A stretch of 64,000 nucleotides of DNA from contig CM071568.1 of the NCBI GenBank assembly GCA_036426205.1, positions 215,493,245-215,557,244 of the forward strand. Reading direction: 5' to 3'. Shown here piece by piece: positions 1 through 12,100 of the stretch (positions within the stretch are counted from its first letter, which is position 1; each line of letters opens with the position of its first letter). The notes under the pieces are model-generated. The model was given only the letters and a program-made list of their open reading frames with translations. It searched no databases and was not told where the DNA came from. This DNA comes from Ascaphus truei (Eukaryota; Chordata; Amphibia; Anura; Ascaphidae). A program made the translations under genes and the position numbers.

Positions 1-1959
1 AAGCAAACAGGGGACTAACAACATACACTCACAAGACTAGACAAACCTGACACACCGGACCAAAGACTAGCAAACGGAGGGAAAACAATAAGGAAGGAAA
101 GGAGGGGGGGAGGGGGGGTGGGAATGGACTGTCATCATGTTCTTCGATATCAGAAGATCCACTTTCGTCCTTGGCTGCGCCCGTCTTTGTACACCTGACG
201 GCTCCTCCTCTTATTTCTGGTTTTAATAGTCGGGGGGGATCCTACCTGTCACGTGCCTATGTTATAGTATGTTCCGCCCCGTCACCAGAGAACCACTTGT
301 GTTTATTATTGCAATATTGTGCTGGCATCCACCCCGGGGATGTCGGAATGGGTAAGCCATGGCTCCCATACTTTAAGAAATTTCGGCCAGAGTCGTTGAC
401 CCAGCTAGTCAACTGTTCCATCTGGCAAACTTGCCATAATCTGTTTCGGATTTGGGGATGACTGGTAGATCTTGCTGTATCCACAATGCGCGATCTCGCA
501 CCTAGTGGCTGTTGCCATATGTGCCACCAATTTGTGTGCCGTTTTCGGCAACCCCTGGGCCCGCCTCCCAGTAAACAGCCACGGGTCCAGGGGGACCTTA
601 AATCGAGGATACTTTGCGCCCATGCTCTAATGCTCTCCCAAATCAGGAGTACCTTCGGCAGGACCACAGCATGTGGACTAGGTCTGCTGATTCCCCCGCA
701 CTGTTTGGGCAGACGGGGAATAACCGCCGACGAATTTGGATAGACGTAGTGGGGTGTGATACCAGCGCATCATGACCTTATGCGTTCTCTTTTAACGTTG
801 AGCAGATGGAGCTTTTGGGCCGCCGCTTGTAAGATCCACTCCCAGTCTTTGTCCTCTAGAGTCTCCCCTAGGTCCGTCTCCCATTTAGTCATGTAGTTCA
901 TTTTTCGGCGTCAGGTCCATCTGGACAGATCACTTCCTCCGTATAATCTAGAGGTAAGTCCCCGTGTGTCCGTGCTCTAGAAACACAGCTGCTCAAAATT
1001 GGTCCTGGCTGGTCTAATTGGAAATTCATTAATAGAATGCTCTTATCTGAAGGTAGCGGAATAATTCGGTGTTTGGGAGGCCCTTTTCTGATTTGACGTG
1101 TTCAAATGTTTTAATATATGTAGGCCCTTCAGATTTCTTAACCGCGTAAATCCCGACTGTAACCATATTTTGAAGTGCCGCTCACCGGCCATCCCCGGGG
1201 CAAATCTGGGTTATCGATAGCGGGGTCATTAAGGAGTGTTTCATCTTCAACGTTCATTCAACTGTCCATCCTCACAGTGTGGAACTACCAACCAGTACTG
1301 ATCCCGTCCAGACATGGTCATAGATGGTCAATGTGCCAGGACTATGCTCCAGCGTCCCACTGTGCTATCCACCGTTTGGCAGCCAAATTAGATTTTGCAA
1401 CTCAATGGAGCACAGCAGGTTTTCTCCCAGCGCCACCCATCTCCGCAGGGACGGATCAAGGTGCCACTGGACAAATCTGACCCAACGTTGGCTGCTTTAT
1501 AATATGCCATCAGCAGGTACCGCTAAGTCCCCCTCTATCGTGGTCGGGTTAGTATACTCTTAGCAATTCGTGACTCTTCTTGCCAAATGAATTTCATGAT
1601 CTTTGACGTAAGGCGAGTATCTGCCCGCACCAGTGGTATCGGCAGGGCCTGAACAGGTAAAGCACCCTTGGCAGAAATTCATCTTATGCTATGAATCCTT
1701 CCAAACCAAGAATTCCAAATCCCGCCCACACCCGCAGGTCCTCTCTTAGAGCTTGGAATAATTTGGGATAGTTGGCTTGTACAACGAGTCATATGTCTTG
1801 GTAATTTGGATACCTAAGTATTTAATTGAGGAGGCCTGCCATTTAAAATTGAAATTTAGCTCAATTGTTTCTCCCATTGGGCGTGGGAGACTAATATTTA
1901 GGGCTTCAGACTTCGTCTGGTTATTTTAAACCCGGAGATGAGGCTGAAACGCTCCCAGA

Positions 1960-4101
1960 ATCTCAAAGACATTAGGCAGGAAGTAAGTGGCCTTGACAGG
2001 GTCAGGATGACGTCATCAGCGTATAAAGCCACCTTATGGGATTGGTCCCCACATCTATCCCGTTATATCTGGCTTAGGCGAATATGAGCCGCCAGGGGTT
2101 TCTATCATAATGCAAACAGCAGAGGGACAGGGGGCACCCCTGTCGCGTCCGCGAACAGATGTTAAATTGCTCCGATGGGAAGCCCTGATGGCGCACCCTA
2201 GCTGTGGGGCCTTTAACAGGGCTAAGATGGCTTCTAGGAGGCGTCCCTCGAACCCAAATTCTCTAGTACTGCCCTCAGATAGGACACATCGATCCTATCG
2301 AAGGCCTTCTCAGCATCCAGACTCAACAGCATAGACGGGATTTCTTTTTATTGGCCAGATCGATCAAATCTATGATCCGTCTAGTGTTGTCTGCCTTGCC
2401 TTCCTCCAATAAATCCCACCTGATCCGGGTGGATTAGCCCCGCAGGACAATGCCCACCCTGTTAGCTAGCAGTTAGAAAATATTTTCACATCAGAATTGA
2501 TCAGGGATATGGGCCGGTAGCTCTTACAGTCCACCGGGTCCTTGCCTGGCTTGTGGATCAGGGAGATTGAGGCCTGGAGCATCTGGGATGGAAAGGAGCC
2601 CCCCGCTAAAATCTCATTAAATAATTTTAAAAGTTGTGGCGCTAGTATTTTAAGGAATTTTTTGTAGTATAAATTTGAAAAAACCATCTGGTCCCTCCCG
2701 GAGCTTTGGCTGGTTTAAGGGCCTTTTATACCTCTGATAATTCCTCGAACGTAAAGTCACCCTGTAATGCTTCCTTTTCTCCCTGCTCAATTTGGGAAGG
2801 CGTGCCTCTTTTAGGAACTTCTGGGTTTTTTCTCCTATTTTCTGTGTGTGGCTGACTTATCTCATCATAGAGAACTTCGTAAAAATTTTTAAATTCCTCG
2901 ACCATTCTTCTAGGGTCGGAGGTAAGGTCCCCCCCCTTAGTGCGGATTGAGGAGATACTATAATTAGGGAGTTTGTTACGCATTTATTGGCAAGTAAGGT
3001 ATCTGGCTTGTTGCTTTGTCGTAAAACTTACGCTTGGACCAGGCCAGCTCCCTCTGGCTCTGGAGTTTAGCAACATTGAGTTTAGTTTTGGTGTCAGAGA
3101 GTTCCTTTAGGGTCGTACTCGGTTTATTGAGACTATGACGTCGGAAAGGTGTGCCATTCTCTCTCGCAGATCTTTTATCTGGGACTCCTTAGCTCTTTTG
3201 GTTTGTGCTGCTAAATTCATTAGAAGTCCCCTCATGGTCGCCTTATGGGCCTCCCAGAGTGTTGAAGAAGAACGCTCCCCGTATTGATTTCAAAATATTC
3301 CTTGATTTTATCTCCTATTGCCCGCTCCGATATTGGGTTTTTTAACAGCAGCTCGTTTAATTTCAGTTCGCCCCTGGTCTGTCCAGCAGCCGCAAAGCAC
3401 ACCGCAGCTCAATTGGTGCGTGGTCCGACCATGAAATATCATGGATCCCAGAATGGGAGACCATGGGAACCGCTTTGTAGAGACCAGGAAGTAATCTATC
3501 CTACTGTATCTGTTGTGGGGGTGTGAGTAGAAAGTGGTACTCTCCCGTGGGGTGTTTTTCCCTCCAAATGTCAATTAATGACAATCACGAAGCCCTTGAA
3601 GTATGGTTGTACGTCATGTTTCTGTGGTAAATTAGTCCCCTGCTCTGTCCAAGTCTGGGTCTAGGGTGGCGGTTCATGTCTCCTGCAAGGAATATACAAC
3701 CTATTGCCACCTTGTGTAGTTTATCGAAGAATGACGTAAAGAATTGCGGTGTCTGTTCACAGGGGGCATATATTGAGATTAATGTGACCTCTTGGTTATT
3801 AATTGTACCTGTGACTATGAATAGCGTCCGTCCGAGTCTTTATATGATTAACCACTTGGAAGGGCACTCTGCGTGCACTAATATGCCACTCCCCGTTTCT
3901 TAACTGTCGCAGAGGACATAAAAACTGTCCGATAATGCCTGTCCAGGAAGTTGGGGTGATTAGATTTGGAGAAGTGTGTTTCCTGACAAACAACTATGTC
4001 TGCTTTTTTACGGTATAGTCCCCGGAAAGCAATTCTACAGCTTTATTGGGTTGTTAAATCCCTTGACATTATGGGAAATAAGGATCAGATCATTACTCAT
4101 C
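1960..4101 (-). pseudogene. L1-like ORF2 remnant (endonuclease plus reverse transcriptase)
   Basis: ORF2p nicks target DNA and copies the element RNA at the nick. The - strand shows, in order: the ORF2 start block MSNDLILISHNVKGFNNPIK (about 4101-4040), typical of the first strand of the endonuclease fold; TFYSHPHNRYSRIDYFLVS (about 3540-3480), the endonuclease SRIDYFL block; the connector ending GDFTFEELSEV (about 2730); the RT finger block ASISLIHKPGKDPVDCKSYR then PISLIN (about 2600-2500); SLDAEKAFDRID (about 2320-2290); and the catalytic ALYADDVILTLSR (about 2030-1990). These sit in different frames separated by stops. The two catalytic aspartates of YADD are still readable. Downstream C-terminal sequence towards position 1 is too degraded to assign by motif. 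Confidence 0.82.
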
Positions 4102-5729
4102 TTGGGGTTGGGTTGAAACCTGCGACAGGGGCGGTGGTGTGTGTGTGCTTCGCCAATAACCTTGACCAAGTAAGGCAGTCTCTGAACTGTTGCGCTCATG
4201 ATGATCCTCGATTGGTGGGTCCTGTGGGTTGGGTGAAACAACAGGGAAACCTGGGGGTGACACATATAAAACATAAACTTAACGTCCTCCGAGCTGTGCC
4301 CTGCCAACTTGGCTCGAGTCCAATGCCTTTGGGGACTGGGCACCTGCCACTGGTCGCCCTCCCGATGGTACCTCACCTCTTGATCCCCGTCCCTCCCAAG
4401 GACTTCGCTGGGACTACCCTTACCCAGCCACTGGCCCATTGGACCACAGAGCAGGCTGAGATCCCTCAGCTCCCGCCCCGCTCCTACTCGAAAAACTTAA
4501 ACCTAACCTTGTGCTTTGTAATTCCTAGGTTTAACGCTAACCCAGGTAATTGGCGCTACTTCTTGCGTCTCAATCCCTCCGCTACATTCGGCTGGGTGCC
4601 TCTTAACCCCTCCCTCCCTAGGGTTCCTTCTTGGTTATGCCATGTTTCCTTTCCAGTGTCTCTGTCGTCCCTCTCCCCATCTCCACCCCTATGACTCCGT
4701 CTCATTGCCTGCGTCCCTCCTCCTCCGAGCAACTCTATAACCTACAAACCCAACTTCTACTTACAGCTGCCCTCTATCACTTCCTGTACCTTCTTCCTCT
4801 ATCTGATATCACTTGCTTCTACCTTCCTCCTCCCTCCCCCTTTACCATTTCTTCTTCCTCCTCCCCACGCAACCCGCCTTACTTATTCTTCCCTTCCCCT
4901 TCGTAATACTATCACTCCCTTGCGCTATCCACTTACCTAGTCATTCCTGCCTCTTGTCTCCTCCTCCTTCTCACTCACCCGGCCTATGCCCTCCTACTTG
5001 TACTCTTCACCTGCCTCCCTCTTCCTCTGCCCTGTTCGCTGACCACTATTCCTACGTTCCTTATTTTAATCCGCATATTTTTATCCCTTCTCCCTCGACC
5101 CGGGCCTCAGCTCCTGATTGCCCTCCTAAGGTGTGTCTACTGGCCCTGTCCTTCCAGTGCTGCTTCGTATGCAGTTACCAGCCGCTCCGTCTGGTTGCGG
5201 CACTTAGCACTTTTGAAATTCCCCGCCTGTCAGGTCCACTCGCGTGATGCGCGTCGCCCTCACCGTGCCGTCCGGGACTCCACTCTGCCCCCTCCAAGAT
5301 GGCCGCCCGCGCGACTTCCGCTACTGCGGCCCCGGACATCATCCGGCCGCCGCAGTTTTTGGGAGCGTCGTTCGACCTGGTGCGGTTGTTGTTCGCGCTC
5401 TCCTCCGCTCGGCTGATGGGATTTCCTGCTCTGCTCTGCGTTCCAGGCTGGATTTCCTTCCCACCTCGTGTCTGCCCACTCTCTTGGGCCTCCTCCTTCC
5501 ATCACTCAGGTAAGTGAAACATCTGTTACATGTGAGCGACGAGGGTTTTCTCACCGGGGGGAGTCTTTATGCACGCCACTCGAGATCCTCTCCTCTGAGC
5601 ATGTAACCACCTCAGCTTGATGTAGCTGACGCAAGTCTGTAGCCGTGAAACAGATAACCTTCAACCGAACAACTGCAAAACTTTATACAACCAAACAGTG
5701 TATTTTTTTAGATCTTTTCCTTGCTGAAC

Positions 5730-6683
5730 CTCAACTTTTGTTGCGAGGTGACCGGGGAGATTGTCCGCTGTTGCCCAACTGGGACCCGGTATCTCCTCTG
5801 CCTCCTCCGGTGCTGGTGGGGCCCCCTTAACTCAGCTTCTGGAGGAAGGCCTCTCCTTCTCCGATCTTCCTCATGTAGAGGCTCTGCCATTTTTGCTGAC
5901 TGAGAGCCCAAATGGGAAAGTCGCAACGTATCGGACACGAGTGATCCCTCAATATTTTTGTTATCGGGAGAAGGGCCCTGCGTCGCGCAGCAATGTCAAG
6001 GGGGATAGATCCTGGAAGATAAGCAGTCTAGCTCTCTCAAACTCTACCACCGGGGTATGCTCGCGTCTTGTGGAGGATGGCCTCTCTGGTCTTATAATAG
6101 TGCAAACGCACTATGAGTTCGCGCGGGTGTTCAGATTGTATGGGTCTTGATCTTAGAGCTCTGTGGCACGATCATCTCAGTCTCCTCCTTGGGGGTGTCT
6201 GGTAGCAGATCCTCCAGCCATCTCAGGACGATACTCCTCACAGTCCCCTGCCTCCTCGGGAAACCCCCGGGATCCTAGTTATTGCGCCGCTCACGGTTTT
6301 CGCGTCTTCTTGCTTTTCTTTGAGATCATTGATTTGGATTTGCATCTCCGCCATTTTGCTGGTATTCCGTTTAGCAGCTGTGGTAGTTAGATCGAGCTGG
6401 GTCTCTACCCGTCCTGTGCGCTCGCCCAGGCTACCGAGCTCCCTCCCAGCTCTTTATTTCCGCCTGCAGTAAAGTTTTTGGTCAGTATATAGGCGTTTAA
6501 AGTCGCAAAGGCGAACTGGCCGGTATTCAGGGTTTTCTTCCTTCCGTCCTCTCTCCCTTCCGCTCTGAGTCAGAGCCCTGATTTGAACTCGGCGCCATTG
6601 TAGCTTCAACCGCGCTGTTCTTGTGCTGCCAAAATATTGGGGAGCCCCTTTGATTTCGGGGTTTTGGCCTGCCGTTTGCCATC
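5730..6683 (-). pseudogene. L1-like ORF1 remnant (RNA-binding coiled-coil protein)
   Basis: ORF1p of L1 elements is a trimeric nucleic-acid chaperone that coats the element RNA. A possible start is the ATG at about 6683 on the - strand. Frames broken by indels then give a Ser/Glu-rich N-terminus, a heptad-like stretch (LGERTGRVETQLDLTTTAAK followed by MAEMQIQINDLKEKQEDA, about 6440-6310), and blocks resembling the RRM and C-terminal domains (RPERPSSTRRE, LIFQDLSPLTLLR, FPFGLSVSKNGRAST, about 6100-5880). At least three frame changes are needed, so no protein can be made. The coiled coil followed by a 'PEEA' linker and 'FQDLSP...FPF' blocks fits fish and frog L1 ORF1; the exact family is not determined. 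Confidence 0.7.
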
Positions 6684-6699
6684 CTGGTAAGTTGAGAGA

Positions 6700-8200
6700 A
6701 TGTTAGGGAATTATTTCAACTTTTCGGTGTAAAATAAAGGTTTGCGTTATTTATTGGCGTTATTTTACGACGGGGCTATAGAGCATTGGCAATCCCACAA
6801 TCAGCGATCATGACCGCTCTGCGCGTTCGCGCATGCGCCGTTCTCTCTATGCAGTGTTTTTGACCGTTCCCTGGATTTTCTCACATTTTCAACCCAAAAT
6901 CCATTTCGCAGTTGGTTTCAATCTACGCGGTTTAATCAAAAAACACCATTGGATACAACCCGTGGGCAGATTTTACAAATCCGTCCACGGGTTGCGGAAT
7001 CTACAGGGTGTATTGGTAATAAAGAGTCCCTATAACTTGCACTCTAAATACATTAATGATGTTAGAGATATAATAATCTCAGAGAATAAAGATAATCCCA
7101 CATAGAGAATGTCAATTATATTATAATAATTCTCATATGTACCACGGATAACATAAAAATAATAAAGTTTTAGTTCACACAAATGTCGTCGTTAAGTGAT
7201 ATAATTATTTACAGTGTAATAAAATCCCCAGTGGAGAGACTGTTAAGCGGGTGTTGACTTTGCCTAGATAGGTAAGTCATCCTAATTGTGCTCTAACGGA
7301 ACCATATTCCTATTGTGGTAGTTCTCCTCAGACATAGGTATATCCGTGAGGCATCAATGTTAAGTGTATGTTATCAAAACAACCGTGGACATAAATTATG
7401 GGATAAAGGAGGTATTCATTTAAGGCTTTATGTATTTCATCTTGAAATGTTCATTTAATCTCATATAATCCATATCTTTTTAGTTGATAGTTGGAGTTCA
7501 GTGGCTGATTCCATTTCTGAGGCTTCCGGGCCACCTGGTCAACTGCTCACCATAAACTGTGATGGTGAGGCCTGTCAGTGCTAGAACAAAGTGGACCACG
7601 CCACTTTTTTACAGCTTTCCTGAATTTTGTGGCTTTTGGGCAGCTAAGGAGAGCTAAAGACTGGTGCCCAGGACAGAGGTGGAGCAGTGTTCTAGATGTT
7701 AAAACACTTTTTTTGTTGCATCCGTGCAGAGCTTGAAAGCTAAGCGGCCATCTTGACCAGCTCCGCTCATGCACCCCCCTATATTTTTTAACTTGTATAC
7801 GCATCAAAAAAATCTGCCAAGTCTGGATTGTCAAAAACTTTTCTGGCTAATAATTTGTGTCATGTGTTTGTAGGACACTCTTTTTTACATTTGACACAAA
7901 TGCAAGCACAAAATAGAACAATGCATCGAAAACAAACTTTTAGTCACACTAACTTCGATACCTACAAAATGTGGCTGTAAAGAAGTGCGTATTCTCTGTT
8001 CAAACTCTAAGAAATTAATTTCAGGGCTATACCAGGCTTCAATTTTTAATCATACTTTAGTTAACCACTACAAAGTATTAATATTTTACACATTTGAAGG
8101 TTGCCGTTAAAGATTGGTAAATATTTTTTATTACTAGTATAACTAATCAATGTTAAATATAAAAGACGATTCTTAAAAAAACAGATATGTCCATTGTAAG
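6700..8200. other. unassigned AT-rich DNA
   Basis: I see no gene here. The left part (6700-6830) may be the L1 5' leader. An open frame at 7547-7834 (-) has no recognisable domain and overlaps low-complexity T runs. No clear tandem repeat or terminal inverted repeat was found. Confidence 0.4.
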
Positions 8201-8204
8201 GGTT

Positions 8205-9850
8205 CAAGTCCAGGCTTTGGCTGGACATAACAAAAAAGTGGAACCGGGCGCTTCTAATAGTGAAATAACTGAAGTGAATTAGTGGTAGAAAATAACCAAT
8301 AACAGTGAACCTAAAAAGACAAATAAGTATATATAAATATAGTGAATAAATAACCTTCACCAAAAAACGTGATCCATAAATATTAAATGTGAAATACAAA
8401 TAAATACACCATTTTAAAGGACAGTCCAGGTCCAATGTAGTCTTGCGTTGTCTTCCAGGTAGGAGGAGCACTGTGGTTCTCAAGATAATATGTAAAAAAA
8501 TGGAAAAATAATATAATAGTGCAGATGGTATTAAAAAAAATAATAAAAATATGCAATAGTCTCTGTGTTAGTGTCACTCACAAATTAATCAGATATATCA
8601 GACGTATCAGAGATCCATCTCTCTCTGATGGGAGCCCTTTATTGGAAGCCCTCTGATGATGGAAGCTGGATCTGGTAAGCTTGATGTATGATGGATTCAT
8701 AAAGTACTCAATGTACCTCCCAAGGAACGTGAAGAAAGGAAAGAGAAAGCGCACAATAGTGTGGTAGGAAAAGGGTATATATTGCACAAAATTAGCATAC
8801 AAGTAATGCACTCACATTTGGGCATGAGACAATTCGTTGGAGAGAACTATTGGTGACTCGTGGGGGACGCCGGTGTATTCAGTCACTGGAAAGCTTCCAC
8901 ATGTGTCACATCTGCCTACGTCACGTCCTGTGACGGCTCTGATCAGGGCGGAAGAAGCTGCCTGGTAATCCGGCCTCCGTGACTTGCCAGCACCTCCCCG
9001 TACTATTTCCCCAATACACAGTGTCCTCCAACAGCTGATTCTACGTTGCTTCGGCAGGGAATATATATATATATCACACATAATGCATGTATTATCCCCT
9101 GAGGAAGCCATAGTGGTGAAAAGCGTAGGGCGACTGTCTGGTGTACAGAGACCAGGAGTGAGAGATTGATGTACCGATCGCAAATCAGAACCGGCATCCA
9201 TATCGGAGTGAGCAGAGATCTCTCGCAAGCCCATAACGTGACCACGTGATGCGGAAGTGATTTCGCAGTGGATCCAAACGCCGACGGATCGGAGCAGAGC
9301 TGAGTGTGGGAGACTCTGTGGAATACTCTCAAGTACCTTTTTATTCACTTACAAAGTGTGAGTTTGCTACCTGTTACGGATATTTTATATATGTATTAAA
9401 TAGGTTTACACTATATTGTTCTTCTGCATTGTCTCCTATGTATGGTTAAATCCTGGGACAAAGGCTGAGTGTCTGATACTAATCCATTGGGATCCTATCA
9501 ATCAACTGACCAAGGTGGGGATTTTCAGCCCCAGGTGACAACATCAAAAGGAGTCCTGTGATAATTTAAAGCTGAACACTGTTCCTGATCTTATAATTTG
9601 ATAAAGGCATTAATTGTCTTACTAATTGTGAGTGCATATCTTACCATCTTTTTGCAGCATTTATCTGGACATACTACTCTATGTTGTTCCCCTTTTCCCT
9701 TCTCCTCTCCCCTTGGGTTTGTGCCTAGGTCATTCTTTCGTACACAAACTTTCTCGGCCCCTGTGGAGCCGTGGACCTAATTGGCAGCAGGATTATAGGG
9801 ACTGATAGATATTAAGGGTTAGCACCTCCCATTGTATTTATATGCTTGTA
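8205..9850. repeat. composite amphibian-type repeat with hammerhead-like core
   Basis: AT-rich, with recurring phrases such as 'aatagtg', 'gcgcacaatagtgt' and 'atgcactcacattt', which also occur at 57.8-58.2 kb. A GC-richer segment (8880-9350) ends in the CTGAGGA/GAAA structure annotated separately. The style suggests a non-autonomous retroelement, possibly Penelope-like or retrozyme-like, but no coding domain is present to prove it. The boundaries are approximate. Confidence 0.5.
9095..9131 (+). ncRNA. hammerhead-ribozyme-like motif A
   Basis: CTGAGGA (9099-9105) matches the CUGANGA box. One extra A is followed by stem II GCCA/TGGT with loop TAG, then GAAA (9118-9121) and a short stem III region ending T-A (possible cleavage after A9127). 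Stem I is CCC (9096-9098) with GGG (9128-9130). Stem III is degenerate (GAAAAGCGTA). Cleavage is not shown. Confidence 0.4.
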
Positions 9851-9879
9851 GCAATATATTGTATTGTTGCAGGGTACAT

Positions 9880-10480
9880 GCAACTACACACGTGGGTTTC
9901 TTGACAAGGCTGTTTTATTTTGCCTTGAAAATTATACAGCACACAAAACAAAAATAGCTCTTTTTCAACAACAAACGAAAATGGCTTTTCCTTCAGCAAA
10001 CCGAACAAAACAGTTTCTCTATAGCAGACAGTTTATATATATGCAGCTACCCTTTTTCTATGCAGGGGACAGACAGTTCACAGTTTCACTACTTTGCTAC
10101 TCAGACCTTGTTTTCAGGAATCCCTTTAGCAGCTTACTCCTCTCTCATCAACAGCAAGGTTGGCTACTTGCTTCGCCGTTGCTGTTCTCAGGGGGAACGC
10201 CTAAGAATACCTTGTTGCATAGTCCACTATTACAAGGATAAACCTGTGTCCTTTCGCAGAAGGTGCTAGAGGTCCTACCAAGTCTACCCCAATCCTCTCA
10301 AAGGGAACTGACTTTCAGGAATCCCTTTAGCAGCTTACTCCTCTCTCATCAACAGCAAGTTCCATGTGTCTACAACCTGGGTTTTAACACACATTGATTA
10401 GGCAGCTGGGATCCAACTAATTGTCCTGAGGTTCCCAGCTGAAGTTTAACCTAGTCAGTGCTGCACTGCAGACTAGACAT
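9880..10480. repeat. unclassified repeat with a 46-bp internal direct duplication
   Basis: The segment starting TTCAGGAATCCCTTTAGCAG occurs at 10113-10158 and again at 10314-10359 without visible mismatch. The intervening 155 bases differ, so this is a displaced duplicate rather than a tandem array. No coding domain is recognised in the surrounding frames. It could be part of an LTR, but ends are not visible. Confidence 0.5.
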
Positions 10481-10589
10481 AGGTTTTCCAGGCATATAAC
10501 TGGTGGCTTTTATTTACCCTGTCACATGTATATTCTGATTTGTATAGATAATTGTTCAAGGTTGCACTGTTTGTTTCTTCTTCATATAT

Positions 10590-10652
10590 AATGCGTGGGT
10601 GTGTATGTATGTGTATACATACACACACAAACACACACAAACACACACTGTG
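10590..10652. repeat. GT/AC microsatellite
   Basis: Alternating (TG), (TATG) and (AC)-rich runs, switching from TG-rich to AC-rich at about 10617. It can form a small imperfect hairpin. Confidence 0.8.
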
Positions 10653-10744
10653 TTTATGTAAAAGGTGCATGTAACGTACATTATTACTACGGCTGGTGTG
10701 TTGCAGCAGGACTAACGTTGTAATGCACCAACTGATGCAATCAA

Positions 10745-11625
10745 AATGTTACTTCTGTATGTATATGGTGCATATATGTTGTGTGTGTCTACGTATATAA
10801 TAAATGCATAGTATGTGTGGTGCACGGTACATGTGTGATGTGTGTGCATCTGTGTATGGTGTGTATCTGGTGTGCGCATCAGTGTATGGTGCATGTATCT
10901 GTGTATGGTGAATGTATCTGTGTATGGTGCATCTATCTGTGTATGGTGCATGTATCTGGTGCGTGTATCTGTGTATGGTGCATGTATCTGGTGGGCGCCT
11001 CTTTGTATGATGCATATATCTGGTGTGCACATCTGTGCGTGGTGCATGTATCTAGTGAATGTATCTGTGTATGCTGCGTGTATCAGGTGCGTGTATCTGT
11101 GCATGGTGCATGTATCTGATGTGCGCATCTGTGTATGGTGCATGTATCTGTATCTGGTGCGTGTATCTGGTGGGTGCCTCTGTGCATGGTGCATTTATCT
11201 GGTGCATGTATCTGTGTATGGTGAATGTATCTGGTGTGCGTATCTGTGTATAGTGCATGTATCTGGTGAATGTATCTGTGTATGGTGCATGTATCTGTGT
11301 ATGGTGCGTGTATCTGTGTATGGGGCATGTATCTGGGGCATGTATCTGGTGCATGTATCTGTGTATGGTGCGTGTATCTGTGTATGGTGCATATAGCTGG
11401 TGTGCGTATCTGTGTATGGTGCATATAACTGGTGTGCGTATCTGTGTATGGTGCATATAACTGGTGTGCGTATCTGTGTATGGTGCATATAACTGGTGTG
11501 CGTATCTGTGTATGGTGCATATAGCTGGTGTGCGTATCTGTGTATGGTGCATATAGCTGGTGTGCGTATCTGTGTATGGTGCATATAACTGGTGTGCGTA
11601 TCTGTGTATATGGTGTGTGGGCCAC
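10745..11625. repeat. GT-rich minisatellite, with 32-bp higher-order units at the right end
   Basis: The core phrase 'TGTATCTGTGTATGGTGCA' varies through about 880 bp. The left part mixes 12- to 20-bp variants. From about 11388 to 11612 a regular 32-bp unit (GCATATAACTGGTGTGCGTA plus TCTGTGTATGGT) repeats about seven times with one A/G variant position. Long open frames on both strands (up to about 200 codons of repeated His/Thr/Tyr or Cys/Val/Tyr) result from the unit lacking stops and are not genes. Confidence 0.92.
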
Positions 11626-11629
11626 CTGG

Positions 11630-12100
11630 CTTTTGGGCCAGTTTGTTAGACTTGCCACCTGGGCTAAAATGTGTCAGCCAGCCACTTAGCAGTTGTGGTG
11701 GTAACAGACAGCCCATAACATCCTGATTGAGAAAAAGAAGAAGTTTGGTTAGCCCAAAATAAAGACGCATATTTATAAGGTCAGTTAAAAGAAGGATTCG
11801 CCTCTGCATATATTTGTACAGTTACATTCAATTTACACATTTGAGACTGTAATGCATGATCTGATTAATGTCATACAACTTGCTGCTGTGTACTGTATTA
11901 TGGCATTAAATCATACTGTACAACTTCATCTAGTAGGCGTTTACCTTAACCTAACATTCTGACGTCATTGTCAGCATAAAAATACATGTCATTTGAAAAC
12001 GTTAAAGAAAAACATGTTGAACAGAAAGATATCCCGTCATCTTTGACATGGTATTTCACATTTGTCAATACCATGCAGAAGGAATCTACCCAAAAGAGAT
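11630..12100. other. unassigned AT-rich DNA
   Basis: Single-copy-looking sequence with no domain, repeat structure or splice-flanked open frame that I can support. Confidence 0.4.

Larger units (their letters stand above)
1..6690 (-). mobile_element. L1/Tx1-like LINE, decayed, nearly full length
   Basis: A non-LTR retrotransposon reading right to left. Going down the - strand from about 6690 there is an ORF1-like coiled-coil protein, a purine-rich linker (about 5700-4100), then ORF2 with an apurinic-type endonuclease start (about 4100), endonuclease middle (about 3560), connector (about 2980-2730), and reverse transcriptase motifs (about 2690-1980). The element continues to the left edge, so its 3' end may lie outside the window or in the first 170 bases, which are G/A-rich on +. 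Stops and frameshifts are spread throughout, so it is a dead copy. The order ORF1-EN-RT and the motif sequences are L1 clade features. The ORF1-ORF2 gap of about 1.6 kb is longer than usual and may hold a later insertion that I cannot delimit. Confidence 0.85.

Noticed and set aside
3996..5513. + strand frames of 89-232 codons over the L1 element
   Set aside because: They are antisense to the L1-like coding remnants and the purine-rich linker; the - strand carries the recognisable endonuclease motifs.
10745..11625. Possible CRISPR-like array
   Set aside because: No unique spacers; units are contiguous and variable, in a eukaryotic context.
10712..11809. Overlapping frames of 160-204 codons on both strands
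   Set aside because: Translations of the GT-rich minisatellite; repetitive Tyr-Thr-Asp-Thr or Cys-Val-Trp content in several frames at once.
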